Made by a program: the position numbers and the translations under genes | Part shown: positions 19,556 to 29,791 of the stretch, piece after piece | How the letters are laid out: every line of letters starts with the position of its first letter | How positions within the stretch are numbered: position 1 is the stretch's first letter | From: JAJPKK01 sp963807015 | GTDB taxonomy: Bacteria > Pseudomonadota > Alphaproteobacteria > Rhizobiales > Xanthobacteraceae | Length of the DNA: 64,000 bases | Reading direction: 5' to 3' | Assembly (NCBI GenBank): GCA_963807015.1 | Contig: CAWEAS010000008.1 | Span: 682,001 to 746,000 of the forward strand | Notes under the pieces: generated by a model | What the model saw: only the letters and a program-made list of their open reading frames with translations | Told to the model about the DNA's origin: nothing | Database searches by the model: none

Positions 19556-20263
19556 CTATCGTAGAATCGCGAACGACGGTTGCTGTAAATCGCCCCGCAG
19601 TTCCTGCGCCCATTGCGCAACACGCTTCTGTCCGTTGCCGCGCCACGCCTCGCCACCGCAGATTACGAGGTGCAGCGCCGATTTGCTTTCGCCGACGGGC
19701 TGCAGAGCCGCCAGAAGCTCGGTCTCACCATGTCGCACGGACAGGAGCGTGCCGTGTTGCTCGACCGCAGGGCGTGATTTCGCAGCTTCTGCGGAAAACG
19801 GGAGATCGCCGCCGGCTAATCGCTTGGCGATGGTCTCCGCCGCGCGGTCGAGATAAATGCTGCGCACCGGCGTCACCGGTTGCCGCTCGGGTGGCGGGGT
19901 TGGTAGGGGTTCGGCTCCAAGTTCGGAGTACACCCACACCATGCCGATGCGTTCACAGCAAGGATATGCGGTCGCGCGGATTGTCGTCGGTACGCTCAAA
20001 TCCGGGTGCGCCGGTATGTAACGGCACTGGCCGTCCGTGCCGTACTGCCAGCCGTGATAAAGACAGGCAATGCGGTCGCCGCGCACGAAGCCGAAGCTCA
20101 GCCGCATGCCGCGGTGAGGGCAGCGATCTTCCCAGGCATGGACCGAGCCGGCGCCGTCCCGCCACAGCACGATCTCCTTGTCGAACAAGCGCACACCGGC
20201 ACATGTTCCGGACTCGAGGCCTTCGGCTATCGCAACCGCATACCAATTTGCGCCGAATGTCAT
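19556..20263 (-). CDS. stand-alone Rieske [2Fe-2S] protein without mononuclear iron site
   Basis: The 235-residue protein begins like an oxygenase alpha subunit (MTFGANWYAVAIAEGLESGT). It has a complete Rieske motif, Cys48-x-His50 and Cys67-x2-His70 (RCPHRGMRLS and CLYHGWQY), and the ARO-type follow-up IPAHPDL...RIGMVWVYSELG. After residue about 125 the sequence is unlike a catalytic domain and no D-x2-H-x4-H motif occurs. It is thus the reciprocal half of the Rieske-less oxygenases at 15 and 27 kb and the likely electron donor to them. NdmD carries an analogous extra Rieske domain fused to a reductase; here it is a separate gene with its own 110-residue C-terminal region of unknown role. Confidence 0.88.
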   Translation of the reverse strand: MTFGANWYAVAIAEGLESGTCAGVRLFDKEIVLWRDGAGSVHAWEDRCPHRGMRLSFGFVRGDRIACLYHGWQYGTDGQCRYIPAHPDLSVPTTIRATAYPCCERIGMVWVYSELGAEPLPTPPPERQPVTPVRSIYLDRAAETIAKRLAGGDLPFSAEAAKSRPAVEQHGTLLSVRHGETELLAALQPVGESKSALHLVICGGEAWRGNGQKRVAQWAQELRGDLQQPSFAILR

Positions 20264-20273
20264 GACGGCCTTC

Positions 20274-20531
20274 CTACGACGCGCGGACCGGGCGTTTGGT
20301 CAAGGAACGAAACGTGTCGAGGACAAGGCAATCGATCGGCCCGAGGCTGCACGCCATTTCGAAGGCGTCGATGAGATCGTTTTCGCCGGCCACGCTGACC
20401 TCGACACGATCGGGCCCCACGGCAGGAATGTCGGTTGTCAGATCAAGCCGCCGCGCACGATGATGGATAAATTCGGTAAAGCTTTCGGGCTCGAACCGTC
20501 CAACAAATACCAAGGTCGTTGCGCCCCGCAT
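20274..20531 (-). CDS. acylphosphatase-like small protein, catalytic residue partly lost
   Basis: The 85-residue product (MRGATTLVFVGRFEPESFTEF...) follows the acylphosphatase pattern: strand, GR loop, helix (FTEFIHHRARRLDL), strand (RVEVSVAG), helix (DLIDAFEMACSLGP) and a final strand. The phosphate-binding Arg (GRF) is kept, but the loop is not the usual GRVQGVGFR. The catalytic Asn (RN..DG) is replaced by TDIPAVGPD, so it may be a non-enzymatic adaptor. I prefer ATG 20531; TTG 20555 is possible. It is the first gene of the minus operon, 10 bp before the Rieske-only gene. Confidence 0.6.
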   Translation of the reverse strand: MRGATTLVFVGRFEPESFTEFIHHRARRLDLTTDIPAVGPDRVEVSVAGENDLIDAFEMACSLGPIDCLVLDTFRSLTKRPVRAS

Positions 20532-20834
20532 CAACTCGCCGCGCCCCGCGCGCAATAATCATCTGGGTTTTCAGCGCAACTTTACCCGGCGCGCCCAAAT
20601 CGTGTTGCAAATAAATTGGGCATCATTTTCCGCAGCCAGCCTACTAACGCGGCGGCATACGTCTTCGGGGGTGCGCTCGGTGCTACGGGCTTGCCGCCAG
20701 TCCGCTGGCATAGACATTGCTATCCCTACCTTCGGCGAAAATCAGGCCACTGACCAAGCGCGTGCCAGACGCCTGCGCTTCAGTGCGCCAACTCATCCTG
20801 ATGGATCATCCCGTGTTAACAGGAGATTTTCAAT
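20532..20834. other. divergent control region between the two heterocycle operons
   Basis: About 300 bp separate the acylphosphatase-like gene (minus) and the BMP-type binding protein gene (plus). The plus operon has a sigma-54-type promoter match at 20706-20722 and an AGGAG ribosome site before 20835. No comparable match was found for the minus operon. No reading frame here looks coding. Confidence 0.5.
20706..20722 (+). promoter_or_regulatory. candidate sigma-54 (-24/-12) promoter
   Basis: TGGCATAGACATTGCTA matches the sigma-54 consensus TGGCAC-N5-TTGCW, with GG and GC exactly 12 positions apart. It lies 113 bp upstream of the first gene of the ABC importer/deaminase/oxygenase operon. Sigma-54 with NtrC is the standard control for nitrogen-scavenging systems in this group, which fits purine or heterocycle use as a nitrogen source. 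Confidence 0.55.
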
Positions 20835-21950
20835 ATGTTGCATCCGTCTCATCTTTCTCGTCGCCGATTGCTCTCGCTTGCCGGCGCCACCGGTGCAGCG
20901 CTGCTGACTCCGCCGGGGTTGATCAAGCGCGCGAACGCCGCCCCGCTCCCAGCGATCGATGAGAAAGATGCCATCTTCGCCTTCGGTCACGTCGGCCCGG
21001 TCACGGACGAAGGCTGGACGTGGAGTCACAACGAGGGAATGAAAGCGATCCAGGCGGCCTATCCAAAGATCAAGATGCTGATGGTCGAGAACATCCCGTA
21101 CTCGGCGGACGCGACCCGCATCTTCCGCCAGTTCGTGTCGCAGGGCGCGCACATGGTGTTCTCAACTTCGAATTACGGCGACTTCTTCTCGGAGGTCGCC
21201 GCGCGCGCTCCGCGCGTTGGCTTCCTGGAAGCCGACGGCCGCACGCTGCGCGATAACATCGGCTGGTACTACATTCAGCATTGGAATCCGACTTACGTTA
21301 TCGGTGTTGCCGCGGGCTTGATGAGCAAGTCTGGCAAGCTCGGCTACGTATCGTCGTTTCCGGTGCCGTCGGTCTATGCGAGCACCAACTCGTTCATCAT
21401 GGGCGCGCGCACCGTCAATCCGAATGCGACCTTGCAGGTCATCAGCATCAACTCGTGGTTCGACCCGCAAGGCGCCGCCCAGGCCGGAACCGCGCTCGTC
21501 GACAACGGCTGCGACTTGTTGTTCGGCATCATGGACGAAGCGGCGTATTTGCAGGTCGCGGAACGGCGCGGCGTCAAGGCGGTGATGTGGAACACCGACA
21601 TGCGGCGCTACGGCCCTAACGCTTATGTCAGCTCGGTCATTCTCGACTGGAAGGCCTTCTACCTCGACCAGGCCAAGAAGCGGCTCGCGGGGACGTGGAC
21701 GCCCAGCGGCACGCTGCTTCCCATGGGGGGCGGCATCGATCGTGACAAATGGGGCCAGACGGTTCCGATGGAAGCGCAGCAGAAGGCCGATGCCATGCGC
21801 ACGAAAATTCTGGGCGGCTTCAACCCATTCGTCGGCGAACTGAAGGACAACAAGGGCGTCGTGCGCGTCGCCGCCGGCAAAGCGATGACCGAGACGGAGC
21901 TCTACAACTGGGATTGGTCGGTCGAGGGTGTGCTCGGCCTCTCGAAATAG
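20835..21950 (+). CDS. BMP-family ABC transporter substrate-binding protein (purine/nucleoside type)
   Basis: The 371-residue protein has a Tat-type leader (LSRRRLLSLAGATGAALL) and the BMP/PnrA-like fold: FAFGHVGPVTDEGWTWSHNEGMKAIQ, a central NIGWYYIQHWNPTYVIGVAAGLMSKSGKLGYV, DLLFGIMDEAAYLQ and NAYVSSVILDW. BMP-family binding proteins bind purine nucleosides or, in some proteobacteria, purines such as xanthine. It is followed by the ATPase and two permeases in import-operon order. AGGAGATTTTCAAT precedes the ATG. The protein should be periplasmic. Confidence 0.93.
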   Translation: MLHPSHLSRRRLLSLAGATGAALLTPPGLIKRANAAPLPAIDEKDAIFAFGHVGPVTDEGWTWSHNEGMKAIQAAYPKIKMLMVENIPYSADATRIFRQFVSQGAHMVFSTSNYGDFFSEVAARAPRVGFLEADGRTLRDNIGWYYIQHWNPTYVIGVAAGLMSKSGKLGYVSSFPVPSVYASTNSFIMGARTVNPNATLQVISINSWFDPQGAAQAGTALVDNGCDLLFGIMDEAAYLQVAERRGVKAVMWNTDMRRYGPNAYVSSVILDWKAFYLDQAKKRLAGTWTPSGTLLPMGGGIDRDKWGQTVPMEAQQKADAMRTKILGGFNPFVGELKDNKGVVRVAAGKAMTETELYNWDWSVEGVLGLSK

Positions 21951-21977
21951 CGTCTTGCCGGGAGGCGCGCCGCGGCG

Positions 21978-23560
<1,583 letters not shown>

Positions 23561-23564
<4 letters not shown>

Positions 23565-24616
23565 CGTGGCGGGTTCAACGCTTTCCATCGGCGCCAATCG
23601 GTGCCGCCCTGGCGGCGCGGTTCGCCGCGATCGTGCTTGCGCTGGTCGTGGGCGGCATCGTCCTTGCGTTCACCGGCATCAATCCGATCCCGCTTGGAGG
23701 CGAAGTCATCAACTCGACCTTCGGCAACGACTTCGGTCTCGAAGATCTTGGCTTGCTATTCACGCCGCTGATCCTGACCGGACTCGCGGTCGCCGTCACC
23801 CTGCGGGTTGGCATTTGGAATATCGGTGCAGACGGCCAGTTCTACATGGGCGCTTTCGGCGCGGCCGCGGTCGGCCTCTTTGTGGACGGACCGGAGTCGC
23901 TCATTCTCGCGGCCATGGCCGTCGCCGGTATTGCCGGCGGTGCTCTGTGGATTCTCGTTCCGACCCTCGCCCGCGCCTATGGCGAGGTCAATGAGCTCAT
24001 CACCACGCTGCTGCTGAATTTCGTGGCAACCCTCGTTGTTTATTATGCCGCGACCGGACCATGGCACGAGCGTGGTGCCATGACCCTTGGTGCCACGCCT
24101 CGCATCCGCTACGCCATTCCCGACTTCTACGGCAGCATCCACTGGGGCTTTCCCGTGGCGATTGCCGCAGCAGTCATCATGGCGGCCATTCTCGCGTTCA
24201 CCAAATGGGGCTACGAAGTCCGCTTCAGCGGCGCCAACCCCCAAGCCGCCCATTTCGCCGGCATTCCGGTCCGCCGCCGCATCATCGCAGCGATGCTGCT
24301 CTCCGGAGCGATCGCCGGCACCGCCGGCATGATGGAGTTGGCAGGCACCGTGCATCGGCTGCAAGGCGGCATTTCCAACAACTTCGGCTATCTCGGGATC
24401 ATGGTTGCCGTGCTGGCGCGCGGATCGTGCCTCGGCGTCATTGCGACGGCGGCGCTGATGGCGTTCATTCTCAATTCGGGGATCATCCTCCAGACCCGCG
24501 GCGTCAACACCAATACCGTGCTCGCCATCACCGGACTGATTCTCTTCTTTACCGCGATCGGTGACGAATTCGCCCACTACAGGCTCGTCACGGCTGACGC
24601 CAAGAAATCGGGGTGA
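23561..24616 (+). CDS. ABC transporter permease, BmpC/NupB type
   Basis: The 351-residue multi-spanning protein begins with a hydrophobic segment AARFAAIVLALVVGGIVLAF. It carries the family motif GIWNIGADGQFYMGAFGAAAVG and the cytoplasmic EAA-like segment around SGANPQAAHFAGIPVRRRI. The start overlaps the ATPase stop (ATGA). With the next gene it forms the heterodimeric channel for the purine/nucleoside importer. Confidence 0.94.
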
Positions 24617-24620
24617 CGCG

Positions 24621-25556
24621 ATGGAAATCCTGACCGGCGTGATGGCGGCCGCGTTTCTCGCCGGCGGCGTGCTGGCGCTCGCAGCACTCGGCGAAGTGCT
24701 GGCGGAGCGCGTCGGCATCGTCAATCTCGGCGTCGAAGGCTTGATGGCGCTGGGCGCGATTACCGCGATCGTGGTGGTGACTGCGCAGCCCAACCCGTTT
24801 CTGGGATTCGGTATAGCTCTCATCGTCGGATTTGGCTTTGGCGTGATGTTCGCCGTCGCGACCGTCTACTGGCAGGCAAACCAGGTACTGTGCGGCCTCG
24901 CTTTGACTTTGCTCGGAACCGGCCTCGCCAACGCCGTCGGCAAAGCCTATTCCGGGTTACCGGCGCGCGCGACATTCGAGCGCGTGGTTATTCCCTATTT
25001 AAGCGACATTCCGGTGCTGGGGCGCGCATTTTTCTCGCAGAATGTTCTCCTCTATCTGATCTACCTGATCCTCCCGTTTATATTTCATTTTCTGATGTTC
25101 AAGACGCGCCACGGACTCAACATGCGAGCCGCCGGCGAGAATCCGGCGGCAGCGGATGCGGTTGGCATTCGTGTGCGGCTGATCCGGTTTTGGTACGTCG
25201 CCGCGGGCGCGGGGCTTGCAGCCGGCGCCGGCGCCTATCTGACACTCGCTTTCGTGCCGGGCTGGTCCGAGGGCGTCACCGCTGGTCGCGGCTGGATTGC
25301 CGTCGCCCTTGTGATCTTCGCCGGCTATCGACCTTGGACAGCCGTGCTCGCGGCATTGGTATTCGGCGTCATCACTTCCATCGGTTACGTCGGTCAGGCG
25401 CGCAATTGGCCCGTCGAGCCCGCATTGCTCTCGACGTTACCCTATCTCGGCACCATTGCCCTGATCATTCTGCCGGTGATGGTATCGCACAAGATCAGGC
25501 GGCGGATGGCAGCGCCAGCGGCGCTCGGCATCCCATATTTCCGCGACATGCGCTGA
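24621..25556 (+). CDS. ABC transporter permease, BmpD/NupC type
   Basis: The ATG at 24621 is four bases after the stop of the first permease gene. The 311-residue product has about eight to nine hydrophobic segments, the motif GEVLAERVGIVNLGVEGLMALGA near the N terminus and the coupling loop RAAGENPAAADAVGIRV. These are standard for the second permease of BMP-type importers. It is followed after 22 bp by the deaminase gene. Confidence 0.94.
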   Translation: MEILTGVMAAAFLAGGVLALAALGEVLAERVGIVNLGVEGLMALGAITAIVVVTAQPNPFLGFGIALIVGFGFGVMFAVATVYWQANQVLCGLALTLLGTGLANAVGKAYSGLPARATFERVVIPYLSDIPVLGRAFFSQNVLLYLIYLILPFIFHFLMFKTRHGLNMRAAGENPAAADAVGIRVRLIRFWYVAAGAGLAAGAGAYLTLAFVPGWSEGVTAGRGWIAVALVIFAGYRPWTAVLAALVFGVITSIGYVGQARNWPVEPALLSTLPYLGTIALIILPVMVSHKIRRRMAAPAALGIPYFRDMR

Positions 25557-25578
25557 GCAGCCTTCGAAAGACAATGTC

Positions 25579-26980
25579 ATGTCCTCCCTTCTGGTGAAAA
25601 ACATCAAGCTGCTCGCGACCTTCGACGATGCACATCGGGAAATCAGAGACGGCGCCCTGCTGGTTCGCGACAACGTCATCGAACAGGTCGGCACCACCGC
25701 CGAGATGGCCGATGTCACCGCCGATCGCACCCTCGACCTCGCCGACCACATCGTGATGCCGGGCATGGTGAACACCCATCACCATATGTACCAGAACCTC
25801 ACCCGCGTCATGGTGCAGGACGACGAGCTGTTCACCTGGCTGACGACGCTTTACCCGATCTGGGCGGAACTCGACGATGACGCGATCTACGTCAGCGCCC
25901 GCGTCGCGATGGCGGAGTTGATCCAATCCGGCTGCACCACGAGTTCGGATCACCTCTACGTCATGCCTAACAATTGCCGAACTCGACAGCGAGATTCGCG
26001 CGGCCCGCGAAATGGGGATGCGTTTTCATGCGGCGCGCGGCGCCATGTCGCGCGGAAAAAGTCAGGGCGGTCTGCCGCCGGATTCATGCGTCGAAAAGGA
26101 AGACGCGATCCTCAAGGATGCCGAGCGTGTGATCCACGAATATCATGATGCGAGCCGTCATGCGATGAGCCGCATCATTCTCGCGCCCTGCTCGCCGTTC
26201 TCGGTAACGCCGGGCTTAATGAAGGAAGCGGCCCAGCTTGCGCGGGCACATCCGGGCGTCCATCTGCACTCCCATCTTGCCGAGGATCTCGACGAAGAGA
26301 CGTACTGCCAGACCGTCTACGGCATGCGTTCGGTGGATTTTGCTGCCTCCGTCGACTGGCTCGGGCCCGACGTGTGGTTCGCGCATGCGATCTTCCTCAA
26401 TGATCGGGAGGTCAAGCTGTTTGCCGATACCGGCACGGGAATGACGCACTGCCCCTCGGCCAACATGCGGTGCGGTCAGGGCATCGCCAAAATCAGGCAG
26501 ATGATCGATACCGGCGTCAAAGTCGGACTTGGCGTCGATGGTTCGGCCTCGAACGACACCAGCAACATGTTCCTCGAGGCGCGGCTCGCCCAATTGCTCC
26601 AGCGGGTGGCGCCCGCCCGCTACCTGTCGGAGGCGCCGGGCGGCCGCGGCGGCTTCGGCGGCACGCCAAAGGCGCTGAGCGCACGCGAGGCGCTGACCAT
26701 GGCGACCCGCGGCGGGGCCGCGTTGCTCGGGCGCGATGACATCGGCTACCTCGCGTCCGGAATGAGTGCGGATTTCATCGCCGTAAATCTTAATCAGCTC
26801 GGTCTCTCCGGCACGCAGCGCGATCCGCTTGCGGCGCTCATCATGTGCGGACCGTTTCGCGTCGATTATTCGTTCATCAACGGCCGCGAGATCGTCAATC
26901 GCGGCGCCTTCACTTCGGTCGATGTGGACGAGGTTCTCACGAGTCACCGGCAGGTGATGGACCGTATTTACAGGCAGTAA
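25579..26980 (+). pseudogene. 8-oxoguanine deaminase-like amidohydrolase, interrupted by a frameshift
   Basis: The N-terminal part (MSSLLVKNIKLLATFDD..., VNTHHHMYQNLTR metal motif) runs in frame from 25579 to about 25972. There the sequence MPN is followed, one base out, by IAELDSEIRAAREMGMRFHAARG and the rest of the enzyme to 26980. The second part has HLHSHLAEDLDEE, WFAHAIFLND, CPSANMRCGQGIAKIR and GVDGSASND. HHH-YQ-LTR and GVDGSASND are hallmarks of the 8-oxoguanine/guanine-type deaminases. Removing one base near 25972 gives about 466 residues, the normal length. Its place between purine permeases and a demethylase-like oxygenase supports a purine substrate. Sequencing error or a recent mutation are both possible. 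Confidence 0.85.
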
Positions 26981-27017
26981 AGCCGGCATCCCACCAGATC
27001 CGTTGCGGGAGCGTAAC

Positions 27018-27893
27018 ATGGTCGAACGATTGGAAAGCGCCGCGCTGGATCAATGGTATGCGATCGACGCAGCGACCGACGTGCCTCCCGAACCCAAACG
27101 TAATCGTTTGCTCGGGCGGGATCTCGTCACCCGGCACGACGCGGCGGGGCGTGTCGAAATCGTGACGACCGGAGAAGACGGGCAATGCGGGAAGCGCCTG
27201 CCGCTGCGCGAGCGATATGGTTACATCTGGACCACCTTCGGCAATCCGGTGCGCGATGTTGTCGACATTCCCGAGGCAGACGAGCCCGATCGCCAGCACG
27301 TCTTGTGCGGCCCGGTGGCGGTGAATGCCTCGGGCCTGAGGATTGTCGAGAATTTTCTCGACATGGCGCACTTCCCCTACGTCCACACGGACATTCTCGG
27401 CGTTGAGCCGCACACGGAGGTCAAACAGTACAAGACCGAGATCAGGCGCGACGTCGACGAAGTTTGGGCCACCGACTGCGCATTCTACCAGCCGCAGGCG
27501 GCAATGTCGGCGGCGGGCGGCATCATCACGCAATACCTTTACCGGGTTGCCACCCCGTTCGTGACGCTGCTCTATAAGACTTGTCCGCTCGCGGAAAATC
27601 GCTGGGACGTCATCTGCCTGTTCGTGCAGCCTGTTGCGCCGGACCGCTGCCGCGTTCATCCGATCATGTTCCTGATCGACACGCTGACTGCCCCGGCAGA
27701 TCTCATTCGCTTTCAACAACTGATTTTCCTTCAGGACCGGATCATCCTGGAAAATCAGCGGCCGCGTTTGTTGCCGCTTGAGCCGCGCGCGGAAATTCCG
27801 ACACGCGCCGATATCGCCTCTGTCGTCTACCGGCGCTGGCTGAAGGAGAAGGGCCTGACCTACGGCACTGCGGAGCGTCGGGGGGCCGCGTGA
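27018..27893 (+). CDS. Rieske-type oxygenase catalytic subunit lacking the Rieske domain (NdmC-like), copy B
   Basis: The ATG at 27018 follows GGGAGCGTAAC. The 291-residue product is a clear paralogue of the protein encoded at 14959-15825 (shared DQWYA, LLGRD, VENFLDMAHFPYVHT, RRDVDEVWAT, QDRIILENQRP and YRRWLKEKGLTYGTAE). It also lacks the Rieske cysteine/histidine module: the segment between VEIVTTGEDGQCGKR and LPLRERYGYIWTTFG contains no CxH or CxxH. The iron site is Asp115, His118 and His123. It is the last gene of the importer/deaminase operon, 37 bp after the deaminase. Two such subunits sharing one Rieske donor would suggest two positions or substrates being demethylated or hydroxylated (inference). 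Confidence 0.85.
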   Translation: MVERLESAALDQWYAIDAATDVPPEPKRNRLLGRDLVTRHDAAGRVEIVTTGEDGQCGKRLPLRERYGYIWTTFGNPVRDVVDIPEADEPDRQHVLCGPVAVNASGLRIVENFLDMAHFPYVHTDILGVEPHTEVKQYKTEIRRDVDEVWATDCAFYQPQAAMSAAGGIITQYLYRVATPFVTLLYKTCPLAENRWDVICLFVQPVAPDRCRVHPIMFLIDTLTAPADLIRFQQLIFLQDRIILENQRPRLLPLEPRAEIPTRADIASVVYRRWLKEKGLTYGTAERRGAA

Positions 27894-27974
27894 CCGTCAC
27901 CACACAGAGCGTAGCCGCTGTTGCGGTCGCGTAGCAGCGGCGATTGGGCGACCGCTGTCTTGATTCAACTCGTT

Positions 27975-28190
27975 CTCCGAACGCCGGTTGCGACGCTGCG
28001 GCCTCCTGCACTATCCGCCGCAGCCGGGCTAATCCCACGCCGGGGGAGAAAGGTTGCGGAGCACATACCGATTAGGGCGCCATCACGATCCTGCTTCAGG
28101 ATGATGCGGGAGGATTGCAGGTGTGCTCGGCCGATGGGGAGTGGACCGATGCCAAACCCATCGCGGGAAGTTTTATGGTGAACATGGGGG
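27975..28190 (+). pseudogene. fragment of an isopenicillin-N-synthase-like 2OG-Fe(II) oxygenase
   Basis: Short blocks of the family are readable across frames: TPVATLR (27981-28001), LLHYPPQP (28004-28027), then NPTPGEKGCGAHTD (to 28072). An in-frame TAG follows at 28073-28075 where the family has Tyr or Trp. After it come GAITILLQDDAGGLQVCSAD and TDAKPIAGSFMVNMG to 28190. So the iron motif H-x-D is still visible but is followed by a stop, and at least two frameshifts occur before it. The 5' and 3' ends of the gene are missing. It is a clear gene relic just behind the heterocycle operon. Confidence 0.75.
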
Positions 28191-28423
28191 GTGGCGCAGG
28201 TTTTCAGGGGTGGATACCCCCGCCGCCCCCGAGGCTTCCCTGGGGCTGCGCGCCAAGAATACCTCGTGCTTGCGCATCTAGCTTTTCCGCCAATCGATCC
28301 TATTTAAATGATCTCGTTTGAATGATAATTGCCCAGGCGATATTCGGTTCTGGCGATTGGAAACAATGGCATCGTCTTCAGGGCGGCCCGGTTTCCGCGA
28401 CTGATACCGGAACGGAGGCCGAG
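28191..28423. other. intergenic, GC-rich region after the oxygenase relic
   Basis: It contains the string GGGGTGGATACCCCC-GCCGCCCCCG (28208-28233), which can fold locally, and the ribosome site of the next small gene. No gene was seen. Confidence 0.35.
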
Positions 28424-28687
28424 ATGATGAAAGCGTGTGACGCGGCCGAAGCGCCTTTCGACTATGACGCGGATGCCGAGCTGTTTGTCGCGCACAGGCG
28501 GCGGTCCGCGGAGTACCTGCGATTTGATCGAGCGGCAGAAGCGATCAAATTCGCGATCGAGAATTTGCCGCCACAATCGCTGCTCGCTGCCCATCTCGAG
28601 GTGGAGGAGGCGAGGTACAACGGCCGCGAAATACGCCGCCTCTATGACGGTGCAGATTTCCCACTGGCACGAAGCGTAACCGCCTAG
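28424..28687 (+). CDS. conserved small hypothetical protein
   Basis: The ATG at 28424 has GGAGG seven bases upstream and is preferred over an upstream start at 28322. The 87-residue product (MMKACDAAEAPFDYDADAELF...) has the pattern FDRAAEAIKFAIENLPPQSLLAAHLEVEEARYNGREIRRLYDGADFPLAR. This type recurs as single-copy or multi-copy small proteins in Bradyrhizobium (from memory). It is soluble, alpha-helical and of unknown function. Confidence 0.7.
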   Translation: MMKACDAAEAPFDYDADAELFVAHRRRSAEYLRFDRAAEAIKFAIENLPPQSLLAAHLEVEEARYNGREIRRLYDGADFPLARSVTA

Positions 28688-28716
28688 TTCTTGGGGCCGA
28701 TGCGAGCGAGCAGATC

Positions 28717-29013
28717 GTGACCAACAGGACAATCGACTTGGATCGGCACCGCGGGATGGCTGCCCAGAAGGCGACCGAGCTTCGGCGGCTGTTGGCCGAC
28801 GTCGCGGCCAACGAAACAGCCCTTCGCTTGCGGCAGGAGGAGCTGGAAGCCCATCTCGTCGCGGCTCCGGCCGCAAATTGGCACGAGGCGGCCGAGAAGG
28901 CGCGCTATCTTCTCAACCTCTTTGCTGGTACGCTGACTTCGGAAGATCGGCGCAGGCAGACACTCATCGAGGCCGTGCTTGCCGATTTCGATCGGCTCGC
29001 CGCAGAGGCATGA
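28717..29013 (+). CDS. small helical hypothetical protein
   Basis: The 98-residue product starts with GTG (VTNRTIDLDRHRGMAAQ) and is rich in Ala, Leu, Glu and Arg. Heptad-like helices (ATELRRLLADVAANETALRLRQEELEAHL) suggest a coiled coil. No known domain was recognised. It sits 29 bp after the preceding small gene on the same strand. Confidence 0.55.
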   Translation: MTNRTIDLDRHRGMAAQKATELRRLLADVAANETALRLRQEELEAHLVAAPAANWHEAAEKARYLLNLFAGTLTSEDRRRQTLIEAVLADFDRLAAEA

Positions 29014-29082
29014 GCTGCGAAGCGCGCGCATTTGCCGCACGACTCGGTCCGAGCCGTATCGGCTCAAACGCAGGAGGGTGAC

Positions 29083-29235
29083 GTGGCAAAGGGCCAGTTG
29101 AGAAGCAATCGCGAAAAAAAGAAGCCGAAGGCGGACAAGAACAAGGTGAAATCCGCTCCGGCTGCATCGCCGTTCGCGTCCCCGCGCTTCCCGGGAATCC
29201 ATCCACGGGGCAAAAGCGACAAGACGGGTTCATGA
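29083..29235 (+). CDS. small basic Lys-rich hypothetical protein
   Basis: The GTG at 29083 follows AGGAGGGTGAC. The 50-residue product VAKGQLRSNREKKKPKADKN...GKSDKTGS is a very basic, low-complexity protein of a type common in Bradyrhizobium (MAKGQ.RSNRE.KKPK, from memory). It may bind nucleic acid, but the function is unknown. Confidence 0.65.
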   Translation: MAKGQLRSNREKKKPKADKNKVKSAPAASPFASPRFPGIHPRGKSDKTGS

Positions 29236-29279
29236 GGCGCCGAGCGCCGGCGAAAAGCCCATGATGCGGACTTCCGATC

Positions 29280-29543
29280 ATGTCGCTTAATTTCCCCAAC
29301 CGAAGTCGTTTTTATGATGCGACGCGGCGCGCCGTGCGGTTCTGGGGTCATGATGGTCCGATGGAGGCCGAGTTTTTCGTGAACGAGGACGCGCTCAAGA
29401 GTATTCAATCGGAAATGCCATGCGATGAAGCGGGACTTCTTAGCGCTTTCGATTCGCATTGCGCCTTGATCCACGCAACCGCCGCCAAAGTTTATAGGCG
29501 GGGGCGAAAAGGTTCGTACGAACTGCTCGCTGGCGATTTTTGA
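29280..29543 (+). CDS. DUF1488 family protein
   Basis: The 87-residue protein MSLNFPNRSRFYDATRRAVRFWGHDGPMEAEFFV...VYRRGRKGSYELLAGDF follows the DUF1488 pattern from end to end, including RAVRFWGHD and the C-terminal YELxAxDF. The function is unknown. It is the fourth small plus-strand gene in this run. Confidence 0.8.
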   Translation: MSLNFPNRSRFYDATRRAVRFWGHDGPMEAEFFVNEDALKSIQSEMPCDEAGLLSAFDSHCALIHATAAKVYRRGRKGSYELLAGDF

Positions 29544-29791
29544 CGCATCGACGCGTTCCCTGCTCCCGGGCGCCAGTCGCTCCCGCTGAAATCGCGGATC
29601 GGAAGACGGGCGATAACGACGATCCGTATTGTCGAATCGATCGAGCTTGCGACCGACGACTGGCTGACGTCGATCGTAATCTCATCGGTGGACGTTGATG
29701 ATTGCCGGACGAGAGGGTAATCCGACTGCTGCCGCGACGTGGCGCGAAATGTGCGGCGGTTTGCTATTTCGGCACGATGCGCCGGGCAACT

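Noticed and set aside
20742..20778. Second sigma-54 site for the minus operon (TGGCACGCGCTTGG)
   Set aside because: The spacing is one base short and the -12 GC is missing.
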